Positions 35,422-44,697 of a stretch of DNA of 64,000 nt are shown here, one piece after another (position 1 is the stretch's first letter; every line of letters begins with the position of its first letter). Source of the DNA: GCA-003244245 sp050699875 (GTDB lineage Bacteria > Actinomycetota > Actinomycetes > Mycobacteriales > Pseudonocardiaceae); the NCBI GenBank assembly GCA_050699875.1, contig JBOHFX010000155.1, positions 7,183 to 71,182 of the forward strand, written 5' to 3'. The notes below the pieces were generated by a model. That model ran no database searches and had not been told where the DNA came from. It was given only the letters and a program-made list of their open reading frames with translations. Made by a program: the position numbers and the translations under genes.

Positions 35422-36606
35422 TCAGCCGAGCGCGTTTCGCACGGCTGGCGCGTGCTCCTGGATCGAAACCACCGCATCGGCGACTCGAGTGACCTGATAC
35501 TCGGTCATGTGGGAGTACAGCGGCGGGGTAAGCACCTGGGCGGCCACCTCATCGGTCACCGGCAGTTCGCGGTCTTGTGGCAGGTGTGCGTAGGCCTTCT
35601 GCCGGTGGATCGGCGGGTAGTAGTACCGGCGACTGTCGATCCGCTCTGCAGCTAATGCGCGGCCGAGATCAGCCGCGCACAGCCCGAAGGACTGAGGATC
35701 AATGATCAGGGTCAAGTCCTTGAAGGTCGACACGTCCTCACTGCGCACCTGTTGATAGCTCAGTCCAGGGACGCCTGCTGCCCGCTTCTTGAATGCGTCG
35801 ACCAGGTTGTGGCGATGCCTGATCCGTTCGTCGAGCCCATCCAGGGACGCCAGGCCGATCGCGGCGTGCAGCTCGCTCATGCGGGCGTTGAGCCCGGCGA
35901 ATTGGCAGTCGTAGTCGCCCGGATTGCCGTAGTCGCGGCCAAGCCGGATCGCCCGGGCGAGATCCGCGTTGTTGGTCGCCACCAGGCCACCTTCGCCGGC
36001 CACCGCCACCTTCGTCGGGCTCATGCTGAAAACTTCGGCGGAGCCGAACCCACCCACCGGCCGCCCGGCGTGCCTGCTGCCCAGCGCATGGGCGGCGTCG
36101 TAAACCAGCGGAATTCCCGCCAAGTCGGCGACCGCCGCCAGTGCGTCGACGTCACATGGCGCCCCGTAGACGTGAGTTGCGGTGATCGCGGATGCGCCGT
36201 TGGCCAGCGTGGCGGCGTCGGCTGGGTCGAGGGTCAAAGTTCGGCGGTCGACCTCGGCAAACGACGGCTGCCCCGCGGCCCACACCACGGCGTGGGCGCT
36301 GGCGGCGAAAGTGAAGCTCGGGATCACCACCCGGCCGGTTGCGCCCAGTGCCTGCAGGGTGAGCATCAGCCCGGACGTGCAGCTGGCCACGGCGACGACA
36401 TGCATGACCTCGCAACGTTGGGCAGCCGCCTCCTCCAGCTCACGGACGACTCGGCCATTGGTCAGCATGCCGGAGTGGAGGATGCGCTCGAGGCGGCGGG
36501 TCAGGCCCGGTATGTCGGGAATCGTCGGGCGGACCAGCGGGAGGCGCTCGGAGAAGGCAGGAACGCCTCCGAGTAACGCTGGCACGGCTCGTCCGGCAAT
36601 AGTCAT
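35422..36606 (-). CDS. DegT/DnrJ/EryC1/StrS-family PLP aminotransferase
   Basis: 394 residues. SGMLTNGRVVRELEEAAAQ opens the domain, VASCTSGLMLTLQAL binds the cofactor phosphate, VYDAAHALGSRHAG holds the Asp that contacts PLP, and EVFSMSPTKVAVAGEGG contains the Schiff-base Lys near residue 200. GRDYGNPGDYD then follows. It differs clearly from the aminotransferase at 4883. It would aminate a 4-keto sugar such as the product of the fused dehydratase, but this is inferred. The ATG at 36606 follows AAAGGA by 10 nt. Confidence 0.9.
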   Translation of the reverse strand: MTIAGRAVPALLGGVPAFSERLPLVRPTIPDIPGLTRRLERILHSGMLTNGRVVRELEEAAAQRCEVMHVVAVASCTSGLMLTLQALGATGRVVIPSFTFAASAHAVVWAAGQPSFAEVDRRTLTLDPADAATLANGASAITATHVYGAPCDVDALAAVADLAGIPLVYDAAHALGSRHAGRPVGGFGSAEVFSMSPTKVAVAGEGGLVATNNADLARAIRLGRDYGNPGDYDCQFAGLNARMSELHAAIGLASLDGLDERIRHRHNLVDAFKKRAAGVPGLSYQQVRSEDVSTFKDLTLIIDPQSFGLCAADLGRALAAERIDSRRYYYPPIHRQKAYAHLPQDRELPVTDEVAAQVLTPPLYSHMTEYQVTRVADAVVSIQEHAPAVRNALG

Positions 36607-37096
36607 CTAAGCGCGATCCTTTCACAGCCGGGCAGTCCGCGCCGCTTGTCCTCGCGGCGTCCGTCAACCAAGCACAGGGGCTAGCACAAGAGGCAGAATC
36701 GCCACTCGCTTACGCACGAGCAAGCCCTAGTTTGGCAAGACCTGAGAAGGCGATGATGAACAGCAAGATCGCGACCAGCGTCGCCATGACGTGGGTGCCG
36801 GCGCGGTAGACGCGGAACCTGGTACCAGCGCCGCCAGTTCAACGATGTACACCATGAGCAGTAAGTCTTCCACCGAGCTTGCCAAGATCACCGGTCTCTC
36901 GCCGTCGGGACCTGGAGAGGACGACACTGTCACCGCTGCCCCGGATAGGTCCAGAGCGCTGTCGGTCGGCAGTTGTGGATGTCCCGTCTCAGCCTTGGCC
37001 CAGGTAAAGTGCAGGCCATCGTGGATATCGCGACCACGAGGTGACCGCCGGGTCTTTGTGGGTGGCGTAAACCTAAGAAACGTCATTCGCACAGCA
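36607..37096. other. interval without a secure gene
   Basis: About 490 bp. A - strand frame (36727-37215) and a + frame (36791-37150) overlap and neither shows a domain. In another - frame, about 25 residues near 36720-36800 (MATLVAILLFIIAFSGLAKL) form a credible membrane helix, which may be the tail of a broken small membrane protein. It also contains the promoter of the aminotransferase. Confidence 0.35.
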
Positions 37097-37921
37097 CTAG
37101 GAACCGCGGCGGCGCAGGATAAAAGCCTTGATCGGGGAATAGTCGCCTGAAGGCGGCAGAGTCGAAAAGAATCGCACAAACTCGGTGTTGCGGATCCACT
37201 CTCCCTTGGTGACAAGGGGATGCAACACTCGCGCGATGAAATAATGACTACTCAGGAAGTTGTTTTGGATGCCCAATGAGAGGGCCTCCGGGTTGAAGGC
37301 CGCCGGAGGAATTACTTCGAAAGCCGCCCCAAGGCGCGTGAAGATGTCCTCCGAGAAGTACCTGTTATGGAATGCTTCCTTAAGTGGCTCGAGGCCGACC
37401 TCCTGCCTCGCCTTATTGTTGAGTGAGAGGCCCTCAAGAAAACCCTCGATCATCAGGTAATACCCACCGGGGCGCAGTACTCGGGCGATTTCCCTGATGG
37501 CGGCCAGCTGTTCGTCTGCGTCGAGGATATTGATGAGGCAGCGTTCTGTGAAGACAATATCGAAGGTTCGATCTAGGGAGTCGAGGTGCCGAGCGTCGCC
37601 TTGCGACAAGAGACAGCCCGGCAGGTCGCGCGCCCGTGCGATTGCGAGGAGGTCTTCACTGAAGTCAACGCCATGGTACCTGTGCTGCGGATGCTCAGCG
37701 AGTAGCGTTGCCAGCGTGAAGCCATTGCCGCAGCCAAGGTCCAGTATGTCCAGGGAGCGGGTGTGATCCTTGAGAGAAGCCAGGTAAACGAAGCGTTGGA
37801 TCAGCTCTACCTCCTTCGCGCGGACGATCTCATCAGCCATCGTCGAGTGGGGAGATGCTCCCTGCCTGCGAGCTTCTTCCGAGTAATGAATTCGGATAAG
37901 GTCGTCGTTCTTTTGAGACAT
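37097..37921 (-). CDS. class I SAM-dependent methyltransferase
   Basis: 274 residues. LDILDLGCGNGFTLATLL near residue 53 is motif I, HGVDFSEDLLAIAR follows, FDIVFTERCLINILD near 112 is motif II, and VLRPGGYYLMIEGFLEGL near 145 is motif III. A strong GAGAGGTG ribosome site precedes the ATG at 37921. It lies between loci B and C and is oriented like locus C genes, but 100 bp separate it from the dehydrogenase gene, so grouping is uncertain. Substrate unknown. Confidence 0.83.
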   Translation of the reverse strand: MSQKNDDLIRIHYSEEARRQGASPHSTMADEIVRAKEVELIQRFVYLASLKDHTRSLDILDLGCGNGFTLATLLAEHPQHRYHGVDFSEDLLAIARARDLPGCLLSQGDARHLDSLDRTFDIVFTERCLINILDADEQLAAIREIARVLRPGGYYLMIEGFLEGLSLNNKARQEVGLEPLKEAFHNRYFSEDIFTRLGAAFEVIPPAAFNPEALSLGIQNNFLSSHYFIARVLHPLVTKGEWIRNTEFVRFFSTLPPSGDYSPIKAFILRRRGS

Positions 37922-38021
37922 TGTTCACCTCTCAACGGGGTCAGGCGTGATGCCAAGCGATGGAGCGATTCTGCAACGAGCTGCAGATCGAGGTGGACAA
38001 TCCGGATGAGGACATTCGGTT

Positions 38022-39254
38022 CTACCGGCCGGCCGGTGCGATCCTGAGCACCTTGTCGTCGTCGCCGTTGCTGGTGGTGACGTACAGCGCGCCGTCGTCG
38101 CTCGAGCGCACTCCGCGCAGCCGGCCGTGGTCGCCGTCGAGCCGCGGGAGCTGCCCGACCTCGGTCACCACTCCATCGGAGTTCACCCGCATGAGCAGTA
38201 GTTTGGTGCCCCTCAGGGCGCCGACGGCGAGCAGGCCCTGCATGTCGCCCCATTGCGCACCGTTGATGAACGCCGCTCCGCAGATGGCTTCGATGGTGCG
38301 CCCGGAGCTCCACACCGCGGCGACCGCGTCCGGGAAGCGCCGCAGATCGGTCATCGGCACGCTCTCGTCGTAGCTGTCTTCGGTGCCTCCGCGCGAGGGA
38401 TCCCAGCCGTAGTGGCCCCCCGCACGGAGAAGGTTGATCTCGTCGTCGATCCGCGGGCCGTGCTCGGCAGTGAAGATCCGATCGGTGCCAGGCTGCACCG
38501 CCACGCCTTGGACGTTGCGGTGGCCGTAGGTGAACACGAGCCGTTCCGCGGCATTGGCCGATTCCGCGAATGGATTGCCGGGCGCGGGACCACCGGTGCG
38601 CAGGTCGATCCGGAGCACCTTGCCGCCCAGATTGGTGCGGTCCGCGGACACCGCGGCCCGCGCCGCGTCCCCGGTGCCCACATAGAGGTAGCCGTCCGGG
38701 CCCACCATGGGTCGGCAACCGGAGTGCCGGCCGGAGGGATTGAGAGGCATGCCGGCGACCAGCGGGTCGGCCACCCGGCTGGCTCGCGCGCTGTCAGGTG
38801 ATAGTTCCCACGTAACCAGGCGCACGTCGACCGGCCGGTCGCCCTCCTGATGAGCCTGGCAGGTGGTGAACCGGCGACTCTGTGCGAAGTCGGGATGCAC
38901 CGCCAGCCCCATGAAGCCGCCCTCACCGTTGACGTACACGTCATCAAGATCGGCGGCGACCTCGGTGACCCGGGCGCCGGGCCTGGTGGACGACAGCAGC
39001 CGGATCCGGGCCGGCCGTTCGGTGATCAGCGCCGTACCGCCAGGCAGGAAACCGATGTCCCACACGTGCTCCAACCCCGCGGCCACCACATCTACTCGGA
39101 TCTCGGGTGTGCCCGTGGCAGGCGGTGGTTCTGACGGGCTACCGGTCACTGGGCCCGGGGTGGGGACGCCTGAACCGATCGGGGCGCCCTGGCCACCGAT
39201 CGAGCACCCGACGACGAGCCCGAGCAGTACCAGCATTACAGACCAGCGCGGCAT
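38022..39254 (-). CDS. PQQ-dependent sugar dehydrogenase-like lipoprotein (GSDH/sorbosone dehydrogenase family)
   Basis: 410 residues. A lipoprotein signal (MLVLLGLVVGCSIGG, Cys lipidation site near residue 18) is followed by a Pro/Gly linker and then a six-bladed propeller. LEHVWDIGFLPGGTALITERPARI opens the domain, GEGGFMGLAVHPDF, HSGCRPMVGPDGYLYVGTGDA, HRNVQGVAVQPGTDRIFTAEHGPRIDDEINLL and GGHYGWD follow, all hallmarks of the soluble glucose dehydrogenase family. It oxidises sugars outside the membrane if PQQ is available. In actinobacteria the physiological substrate is often unknown. The ATG at 39254 follows GGGGAGC. The longer frame to 39533 is a shadow of the regulator gene. Confidence 0.88.
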   Translation of the reverse strand: MPRWSVMLVLLGLVVGCSIGGQGAPIGSGVPTPGPVTGSPSEPPPATGTPEIRVDVVAAGLEHVWDIGFLPGGTALITERPARIRLLSSTRPGARVTEVAADLDDVYVNGEGGFMGLAVHPDFAQSRRFTTCQAHQEGDRPVDVRLVTWELSPDSARASRVADPLVAGMPLNPSGRHSGCRPMVGPDGYLYVGTGDAARAAVSADRTNLGGKVLRIDLRTGGPAPGNPFAESANAAERLVFTYGHRNVQGVAVQPGTDRIFTAEHGPRIDDEINLLRAGGHYGWDPSRGGTEDSYDESVPMTDLRRFPDAVAAVWSSGRTIEAICGAAFINGAQWGDMQGLLAVGALRGTKLLLMRVNSDGVVTEVGQLPRLDGDHGRLRGVRSSDDGALYVTTSNGDDDKVLRIAPAGR

Positions 39255-39307
39255 TTCGCGATGCTCCCCATTCACAGGTGGGCCGGTGGTGAAGCCCGCC
39301 GATCCTG

Positions 39308-39979
39308 TCAGGCCGGGTCGGTGGTGGGGCGAAGGCCCGCTGCGCGGGCGACGCTGACCGCCTCGAGACGGCTGCGCACCCCGAGCTTGGTGAGGATGCT
39401 GCGCACGTGAGTCCGGACGGTGCTGGTGGACACCACCGACTCGACGGCGATCTGGTTCACCGGCTTGCCGTCGACCATGCGGAGCAGCACCTCCCGCTCG
39501 CGGTGGCTGAGGACGTCGAGCCGCGCGCTGCACTCCCGAGCGCGCCGGGCGTCGTCGCGCAGCTCGCGCAGCACAGCGCCCAGCTGCTGGGGTGGGTAGA
39601 AGGCATGACCGAGTGGTACGCCGCGCAGGACATTGAGTAGGTGATCCAGTGAGCCCTCTTTGGACACCCAGGCCGCGGCGCCGGCCCGGGCCGCTGCGAC
39701 GGCATGTGCCGGGTCGTGGCTACTGGTGAGCACCACCAGGTGTGCCGCAGGCCAGGCGGCTCGCAGTTCGTGCAAGATCCCGGCGGTCGCCGGCGTCGCG
39801 GCCCCGATCTCCGTGGTGATCACGTCGGGGCGCAGCGTGCGCACGATGTCCGCCAGCCGCGGGTCGTCGGGCGTGGCGCTACCGACCACCCACAGATCAT
39901 CAGCCGTGGACAGCTGGACGGTCAGGGCATCGGTCAGCATCGCATGACGGTCGACGAGCAGGACTCGCAAGAACGTCAC
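39308..39979 (-). CDS. LuxR/NarL-type response regulator with altered receiver
   Basis: 223 residues from GTG 39979. A REC-like domain (about 1-120; LRVLLVDRHAML, later VVLTSSHDP and VSKEGSLD) precedes a LuxR HTH (about 150-215; LSHREREVLLRMVDG, VSTSTVRTHVRSILTKLGVRSRLEAV). The residue expected to be the phosphoacceptor Asp is Glu (PDVITTEIGA, about residue 57), and only one Asp is present in the acidic pocket, so classical phosphorylation is unlikely. It sits at the end of locus C and is likely its regulator, constitutively active or ligand-controlled. No histidine kinase is nearby. The frame extends to 40063, but GTG 39979 starts the domain directly. Confidence 0.86.
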   Translation of the reverse strand: MTFLRVLLVDRHAMLTDALTVQLSTADDLWVVGSATPDDPRLADIVRTLRPDVITTEIGAATPATAGILHELRAAWPAAHLVVLTSSHDPAHAVAAARAGAAAWVSKEGSLDHLLNVLRGVPLGHAFYPPQQLGAVLRELRDDARRARECSARLDVLSHREREVLLRMVDGKPVNQIAVESVVSTSTVRTHVRSILTKLGVRSRLEAVSVARAAGLRPTTDPA

Positions 39980-40068
39980 GGGCCCCACTGTGCCTGGTGG
40001 CGGCTGCGGGCGGCAACTCCCGATCTCGGTGACTCCGCCCGATCCGATCCGCTCTGCACCCACTGCTC

Positions 40069-41382
40069 CTAGTCCTTCGAAGAAGCTGTCACCGCCGCCG
40101 TCAGACCCACCTGGTCACCCAGTGTTCCGACCGTGCGGCGGGTTGGGCTGGTCCACCTCCCGGTTGAGCTCAGCCAAGCCCGCGGGAACACGGACAGCGA
40201 GACCACGGCGTCGAGCACCCGAAGGAACGGGAAGAACACCCACAGAGCCACGAATCGCAGCTTGCGTTCGATCAGCGCGACCAGGCATGTCAGCGCCAGG
40301 TCGGCACCGATCACCGCGAGCAACAGCACCTGCAGGCTCATATGCGCTTCGACCGCGTCGTGCACCGGCGCTATCCCCGGCCAGCTCAGCGCTTCGGGAT
40401 ACAGCGCGGGCACGGCCAGGACCAGGACCAGCAACGGCAGCAGCACGAAGAACATGCTGCTGGTCAGCAGCTCCAGGAGGAGCACTGTGAGCATGACGCT
40501 GAACAGGCTCAACCGCGGCGGATGCCGGCGCACCGTCTGCCAGAGTCCCAGCCCCCACCGCTTGATCTGGCGGACGTAGTCGCGCAGGGTGTCGGGATCC
40601 TGGGTCACCGCGACGGCCTTCAGGGAGAACGCCACCTTGCCCAGCCGCTTCTGGTAGATCTCGAAGGTCATGTTGAAGTCCTCGATCACCAGCCCGGGCG
40701 GGTTCATCTCGATGTGGGGCAGCACAGCCGTGCGGTACAGGCTGGCGAAACCGGGCACGATGTGGGTGGCGTTGGTGAACCGCCAGGTCTGGCCGAATTT
40801 CAGCAGTCGCTGGGTGATCGCGTAGATGCGCTGCCGGTGGCACACCAGTACCTGGCCGATCAGCGAAAGGCCGCGTTCGTGGTTGGTCCGGACCGCGCCG
40901 GCCACTGCGACGACCTGGGGATCATCGAAGTACGGGAGCGCGGCGTCGAAGTAGCCCGGCTCGATGGTCGTGTCGGCGTCCAACAGCAGCACCGCCTGGA
41001 ACCGTTCGACCAACCCGAAGCGGTCGATCGCCTCCTCGAGAGCGCCGGCCTTGCCGACGTTGGTGCGCGTCTCGATGACGTTGACCCCGGTCTGGCGGGC
41101 CAGCTCGGCAGTCCGGTCGGTGGAACCGTCGGAGACCACGTGGATGTTGCCGCGGGGAACCAAGGCGGCGATCGCCGCGATGCTGGCCTGGATCACCGTT
41201 TCTTCGTTGTGCGCCGGGATGAGTACCGCCACGTCCTGCACGGTCATCGAGGGCTCGGTAGTGCCGGAGCTCCGGCGTTTGCGCCTGCTCCAGATCTCCT
41301 CGAGAAGCCGCGCCAGACCGATGGTGGCCCACAGCGTGAAGTTCACGCCGAAGACGATGATCGCAACCGACCACCAGGGCAT
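40069..41382 (-). CDS. processive GT2 glycosyltransferase (synthase type)
   Basis: 437 residues. One N-terminal TM (about 5-28), a cytoplasmic GT2 domain and about four C-terminal TM helices. VLIPAHNEE near 54, VVSDGSTDR near 83, LLLDADTTIE near 133, VIEDFNMTFEI near 230 (base) and QIKRWGLGLWQ near 275 make the D, DxD, ED, QxxRW set of processive synthases such as hyaluronan, PNAG or cellulose synthases. Such proteins both polymerise and extrude the chain. It follows the GH18 gene by only 8 bp. With the dehydrogenase at 48.6 kb a uronic-acid-containing polymer is plausible, but this is inference. Confidence 0.88.
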   Translation of the reverse strand: MPWWSVAIIVFGVNFTLWATIGLARLLEEIWSRRKRRSSGTTEPSMTVQDVAVLIPAHNEETVIQASIAAIAALVPRGNIHVVSDGSTDRTAELARQTGVNVIETRTNVGKAGALEEAIDRFGLVERFQAVLLLDADTTIEPGYFDAALPYFDDPQVVAVAGAVRTNHERGLSLIGQVLVCHRQRIYAITQRLLKFGQTWRFTNATHIVPGFASLYRTAVLPHIEMNPPGLVIEDFNMTFEIYQKRLGKVAFSLKAVAVTQDPDTLRDYVRQIKRWGLGLWQTVRRHPPRLSLFSVMLTVLLLELLTSSMFFVLLPLLVLVLAVPALYPEALSWPGIAPVHDAVEAHMSLQVLLLAVIGADLALTCLVALIERKLRFVALWVFFPFLRVLDAVVSLSVFPRAWLSSTGRWTSPTRRTVGTLGDQVGLTAAVTASSKD

Positions 41383-41390
41383 ATCAGCGA

Positions 41391-42572
41391 CTACCTTTCA
41401 GTACCGGGAGCCAGCGGGGGGTCGACCGGCAGCACGTGGCGCAGCTGCGCCCAGGTCCGCTCGTCCTCATCGCCGAACATCCACACGTAGACGCCGCGGA
41501 TCTCGGCTTCCCTCGCCGCTTCGAGCTTGGCGGTCGTGCTTTCGGCGTTCTCGAACCAGACCTCGTGCGCCCGACCCTGCTCGTCGGTGTACTTAAACGA
41601 CGGCGACTGGCTGAGCCGGTCGTATTGCAAGGTGGCGTTGAAGGCGCGGGTGCGGCCGAAACTCTGCAGCCAGCTCACCGGCTCGGCGTGGCCGTCGACC
41701 CAGTCGTAGCCGGCGACCGGTATCCCGAGCACGATCTTGTCCGGAGGGATCTGGGTCTTGGCGAAGGCCAGCACCTCGCGCACCCAGGTGATCGGCGCAA
41801 CAGGTCCAGGTGGCGACCCCGACCAGTGGTAGTCGTAGGCCATCAGCCGGACTTCGTCGACCGCCTCACCGATCGCCGCGAAGTCCTGCGCGGCGTTGCG
41901 CTCATCCTCGCCGGCGTCGCTGGTCTTGCCGAACACGGCAACCGAGAGGATCTTGTCCTCGGCGTGCAGCGCGTCGCCCAGCCGGGTCACGAAGGTGGTG
42001 AACGCTTCCCGATCGGCGGCCCGCAGGTCCTCGTAGTCGATGTCGATCCCGTCGTAGCCCTCCCGCTGCACCAGCGCGACGATGTCGTTGATGTGCCGGG
42101 TCATCGCGGCGGGATCGTGCAGCATGGCGGCGACCGGCTCGTAGGTCCACTGGCCGTTGGTCACGTTGGCGATCGTGGGGACCAGCCGGATCCCTGAGCT
42201 GCGCAGCTTCGCCATGCCCGCCGCGGTCTCGGCGGCTCGCTCGGGCACCTGCGCGACGATGTCACCGTTGCCCGCGACCCCGTAGATCCACGGGGAGACC
42301 TCGTTGAAGCTGTCCCGATTGGCCAGCACGACGTTCGGACCCTCGGCCAGGTTCCAGAACGGCAGCGATCCGACCACGAGCGTGGCCGGCCGGCTCTCGG
42401 CCGCGAACATGCGCGGCACGGTGACCAGCAACGCCACCGCGCCGGCGAACAGCAGGATGAGGAAGCTCGATCCGGTCAACACGTTTCGCCTTCTTGATCG
42501 TCGCGCAGCGATATGCCCACCTCCGTGCATTGATCCGGCCGGCCGCGAGGCGATACTGGCGTTGATCATCAC
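41391..42572 (-). CDS. membrane-anchored GH18 glycoside hydrolase
   Basis: 393 residues. A basic N-tail (RRSRRRN) and one TM at about 32-52 anchor an extracytoplasmic TIM barrel. The family-defining D-x2-D-x-D-x-E is intact: YDGIDIDYED, with the acid Glu at residue 181. MAYDYHW near 245 and PDKIVLGIPVAGYDWV near 285 are further GH18 motifs, and the C-terminus has VYVWMFGDED. It resembles YaaH/spore-type rather than classical chitinases. Beside a processive GT2 it probably cleaves or edits the exported polymer, as hydrolases do in PNAG or cellulose loci. GTG 42572 or ATG 42569 starts, overlapping the SDR stop. Confidence 0.87.
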   Translation of the reverse strand: MMINASIASRPAGSMHGGGHIAARRSRRRNVLTGSSFLILLFAGAVALLVTVPRMFAAESRPATLVVGSLPFWNLAEGPNVVLANRDSFNEVSPWIYGVAGNGDIVAQVPERAAETAAGMAKLRSSGIRLVPTIANVTNGQWTYEPVAAMLHDPAAMTRHINDIVALVQREGYDGIDIDYEDLRAADREAFTTFVTRLGDALHAEDKILSVAVFGKTSDAGEDERNAAQDFAAIGEAVDEVRLMAYDYHWSGSPPGPVAPITWVREVLAFAKTQIPPDKIVLGIPVAGYDWVDGHAEPVSWLQSFGRTRAFNATLQYDRLSQSPSFKYTDEQGRAHEVWFENAESTTAKLEAAREAEIRGVYVWMFGDEDERTWAQLRHVLPVDPPLAPGTER

Positions 42573-43555
42573 AGCACCGCGACCGGGGTCAGAGCCGGCC
42601 GGCTCTGCTCGGCGATCACCGACCGGAGGATGTCGTCCAGTGCACGGAGCGGCCGGAAACCGATCATCTCCCTGGCCCGGGAGCAGTCCGGGACGCGCCG
42701 CTGCAGGTCCTCATATCCCGGGCCGATGCCCTGCTCGTAGGACATGTGGACGATGTCACTGGCCGAGCCGGTCAACGCCAGTACCCGTTGGGCCAGCGCG
42801 GTGATCGACACCTGCTCGGTGCTGCCGATGTTGACGGCAGTGCCGCAGGCCCCTGGGTGCTCCATAAGCGCCACCAGTGCGGGCACCACGTCGTGCACGT
42901 GGCAGAAGCAGCGCACCTGGGTGCCGGTCCCGAAGATCGTCAACGGGCGTCCGGCGAGGGCCTGGCCGATGAACCGGGGAATGACCATGCCGTAGCGCCC
43001 GGTCTGCCGGGGACCCACCGTGTTGAACAGCCGCACGATCACCGCGTGCAGGCCGAACTCCGTGACGTAGGCGCGGGTGAGGCTCTCGTCCACTGCCTTG
43101 GCCTCGGAATAGGACCAGCGGTGCAGCAGCGGCGAGCCGACCACCCGGTCGTCGTCCTCGCGCAGCCCGACCTTGGTGTTCTTCCCGTACACCTCGCTGC
43201 TGGAGGCGATCAGGACCCGGGCACCGTTGCGGTGCGCGGCGGTGAGGACGTTCTCCGTCCCGTGGATGTTGGTGCGCAGGCTCTGCAACGTCCGGTCCCG
43301 GATGACGAACGACCCGACGGCCGCGGCGAGGTGGAAGATCGTGTCCACCTGGCCGGCGAGGGCATCGACCAGCGCGTCGTCGAGAACCGAGCCCGGGACG
43401 TAGCGAAAGCGGGGGTGCTCGCTGACCGGGGACAGGTTCTGTAGCGAACCGGTGGCCAGATCGTCGAGGACGACGACCTCATGGCCCCCCGTCAGCAGGT
43501 GTTCGGCCAGATGGGAGCCGATGAAACCGGCCCCTCCGGTGATCAGCGCTTTCAT
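42569..43555 (-). CDS. UDP-glucuronate decarboxylase-like / NDP-sugar epimerase (extended SDR)
   Basis: 328 residues. ITGGAGFIGSHLAEHLL is the NAD site, SSSEVYG near 117 and YSEAKAVDESL near 148 contribute the catalytic Tyr and Lys, and NTVGPRQTGRYGMVIPRFI follows. The C-terminal YEDLQRRVPDCSRAREMIGF segment resembles UDP-xylose synthase-type SDRs, so conversion of UDP-GlcA to UDP-xylose is attractive given the nucleotide-sugar dehydrogenase in the operon. A 4-epimerase cannot be excluded. It overlaps both neighbours by 3-4 bp. Confidence 0.87.
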   Translation of the reverse strand: MKALITGGAGFIGSHLAEHLLTGGHEVVVLDDLATGSLQNLSPVSEHPRFRYVPGSVLDDALVDALAGQVDTIFHLAAAVGSFVIRDRTLQSLRTNIHGTENVLTAAHRNGARVLIASSSEVYGKNTKVGLREDDDRVVGSPLLHRWSYSEAKAVDESLTRAYVTEFGLHAVIVRLFNTVGPRQTGRYGMVIPRFIGQALAGRPLTIFGTGTQVRCFCHVHDVVPALVALMEHPGACGTAVNIGSTEQVSITALAQRVLALTGSASDIVHMSYEQGIGPGYEDLQRRVPDCSRAREMIGFRPLRALDDILRSVIAEQSRPALTPVAVL

Positions 43556-44697
43556 CGATTGCCTCCTACTAGGTTCGGTAGCACTCGGGAGACCGGTCGA
43601 CGGCGGGGCTGTTTGCGCGTCATGAGCCGGTCGTAGAGATCGTCGATCTGACGGGTCACCGCTTCGATGCCGTAGTGCTCACGGACCGCGGGCACGCCCT
43701 CGCGCGGGCGAGGCCCGCTGATCAGCTCGGCGGTGATCTCCCGGCGAAGGCCCTCGACGTCACCAGGTACCTGGCGGGCCCGCTGCGTATCGATGCCCGC
43801 CATCGCCGGGCAGGTCGTGTACAGCGCAGGTATGCCGTTGACCAGCGCCTCCAGCACCGACAGCCCGAAGGTCTCCTGCTCCGAGGATGCGATGAACAGG
43901 TCCAGGGCCGACAGCATGGCGGCCACGTCGTGCCGTTCACCGGCGAAGGTCACCAGATCCGCGACGCCCTGGCGCGCCGCCTCGGCTTCCAGGTCGGGCC
44001 GGATCTGCCCGTCGCCCACGATCAACAGCCGGTGCCGATCGCCGAGCAGCGGCGCCGCGGCCCTGATCACCAAGTCGAAGCGCTTGATCGGGTCCAGCCG
44101 GCCCAGCACGCCGATGACGTAGGCGTCGAGGGGGAGGCCGAACTCGCCGCGAATCCGGTCCCGGGCGGTAGCGTCGAACGCGACCCGGGTGAAGTCCAGG
44201 CCGTTGGGGATGATCTCGATCTTGCGGCTGGGCACGCCCCACTTCGTCAGCCGTTGCGCCACCGCCGCCGACACCGCGATCGTGGCGTCGGCGCACAGGT
44301 CCGTGCCCAGGTACAGCGCGCGCACTCCCGCGGTCATCCGCCTGCGTTCCAGGTGCGTCTCGCCGATGGAGTGCTCGGTCGTCACCACTACCGGGGTGCC
44401 GGCCAGCCGGGCGGCGAGCCGACCGTAGATGCAGGACCGGTACAGGTGGGTATGCACCACGTCATAGCCACCGGCTCGAATCAGTCTCGTCAGGCGTCCT
44501 AATGCGGACAGCTCGGTGTTGCGGGTCATGCCCAGATCGCGGACCCGCACGCCATCCCCGGAGATCATCCCGGCGACCGCACCGGGGTTGTAGAGCGTCA
44601 CGACGTCGCACTGGTGACGGCTGTGCTGGAGCACCGACCGCAGCTGGAGCTCCGCCCCGCCCACTCCGAGCCCGGTGATGACGTGGAGAATCTTCAT
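43552..44697 (-). CDS. GT4-family glycosyltransferase
   Basis: 381 residues. MKILHVITGLGVGGAELQLRSVLQ is the acceptor-domain start of WcaL/PimB-like GT4 enzymes. VIGVLGRLDPIKRFDLVIRAA near 205 opens the donor domain, and SSEQETFGLSVLEALVNGIPAL near 295 contains the E-x7-E motif. ATG 44697 follows GGAGGAAAG. The longer frame reads through the PGT gene and is discarded. It overlaps the SDR start (ATGA) and begins inside the end of the PGT gene, so all are coupled. It probably adds the second sugar to the lipid-linked primer. Confidence 0.88.
   Translation of the reverse strand: MKILHVITGLGVGGAELQLRSVLQHSRHQCDVVTLYNPGAVAGMISGDGVRVRDLGMTRNTELSALGRLTRLIRAGGYDVVHTHLYRSCIYGRLAARLAGTPVVVTTEHSIGETHLERRRMTAGVRALYLGTDLCADATIAVSAAVAQRLTKWGVPSRKIEIIPNGLDFTRVAFDATARDRIRGEFGLPLDAYVIGVLGRLDPIKRFDLVIRAAAPLLGDRHRLLIVGDGQIRPDLEAEAARQGVADLVTFAGERHDVAAMLSALDLFIASSEQETFGLSVLEALVNGIPALYTTCPAMAGIDTQRARQVPGDVEGLRREITAELISGPRPREGVPAVREHYGIEAVTRQIDDLYDRLMTRKQPRRRPVSRVLPNLVGGNR

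Noticed and set aside
36727..37215. Possible 162-residue - strand protein
   Set aside because: No domain, overlaps the methyltransferase 3' end, and composition is like a shadow frame.
40342..41490. 382-codon + frame opposite the GT2 gene
   Set aside because: His/Gly/Gln-rich composition typical of antisense translation; the GT2 frame is clearly real.
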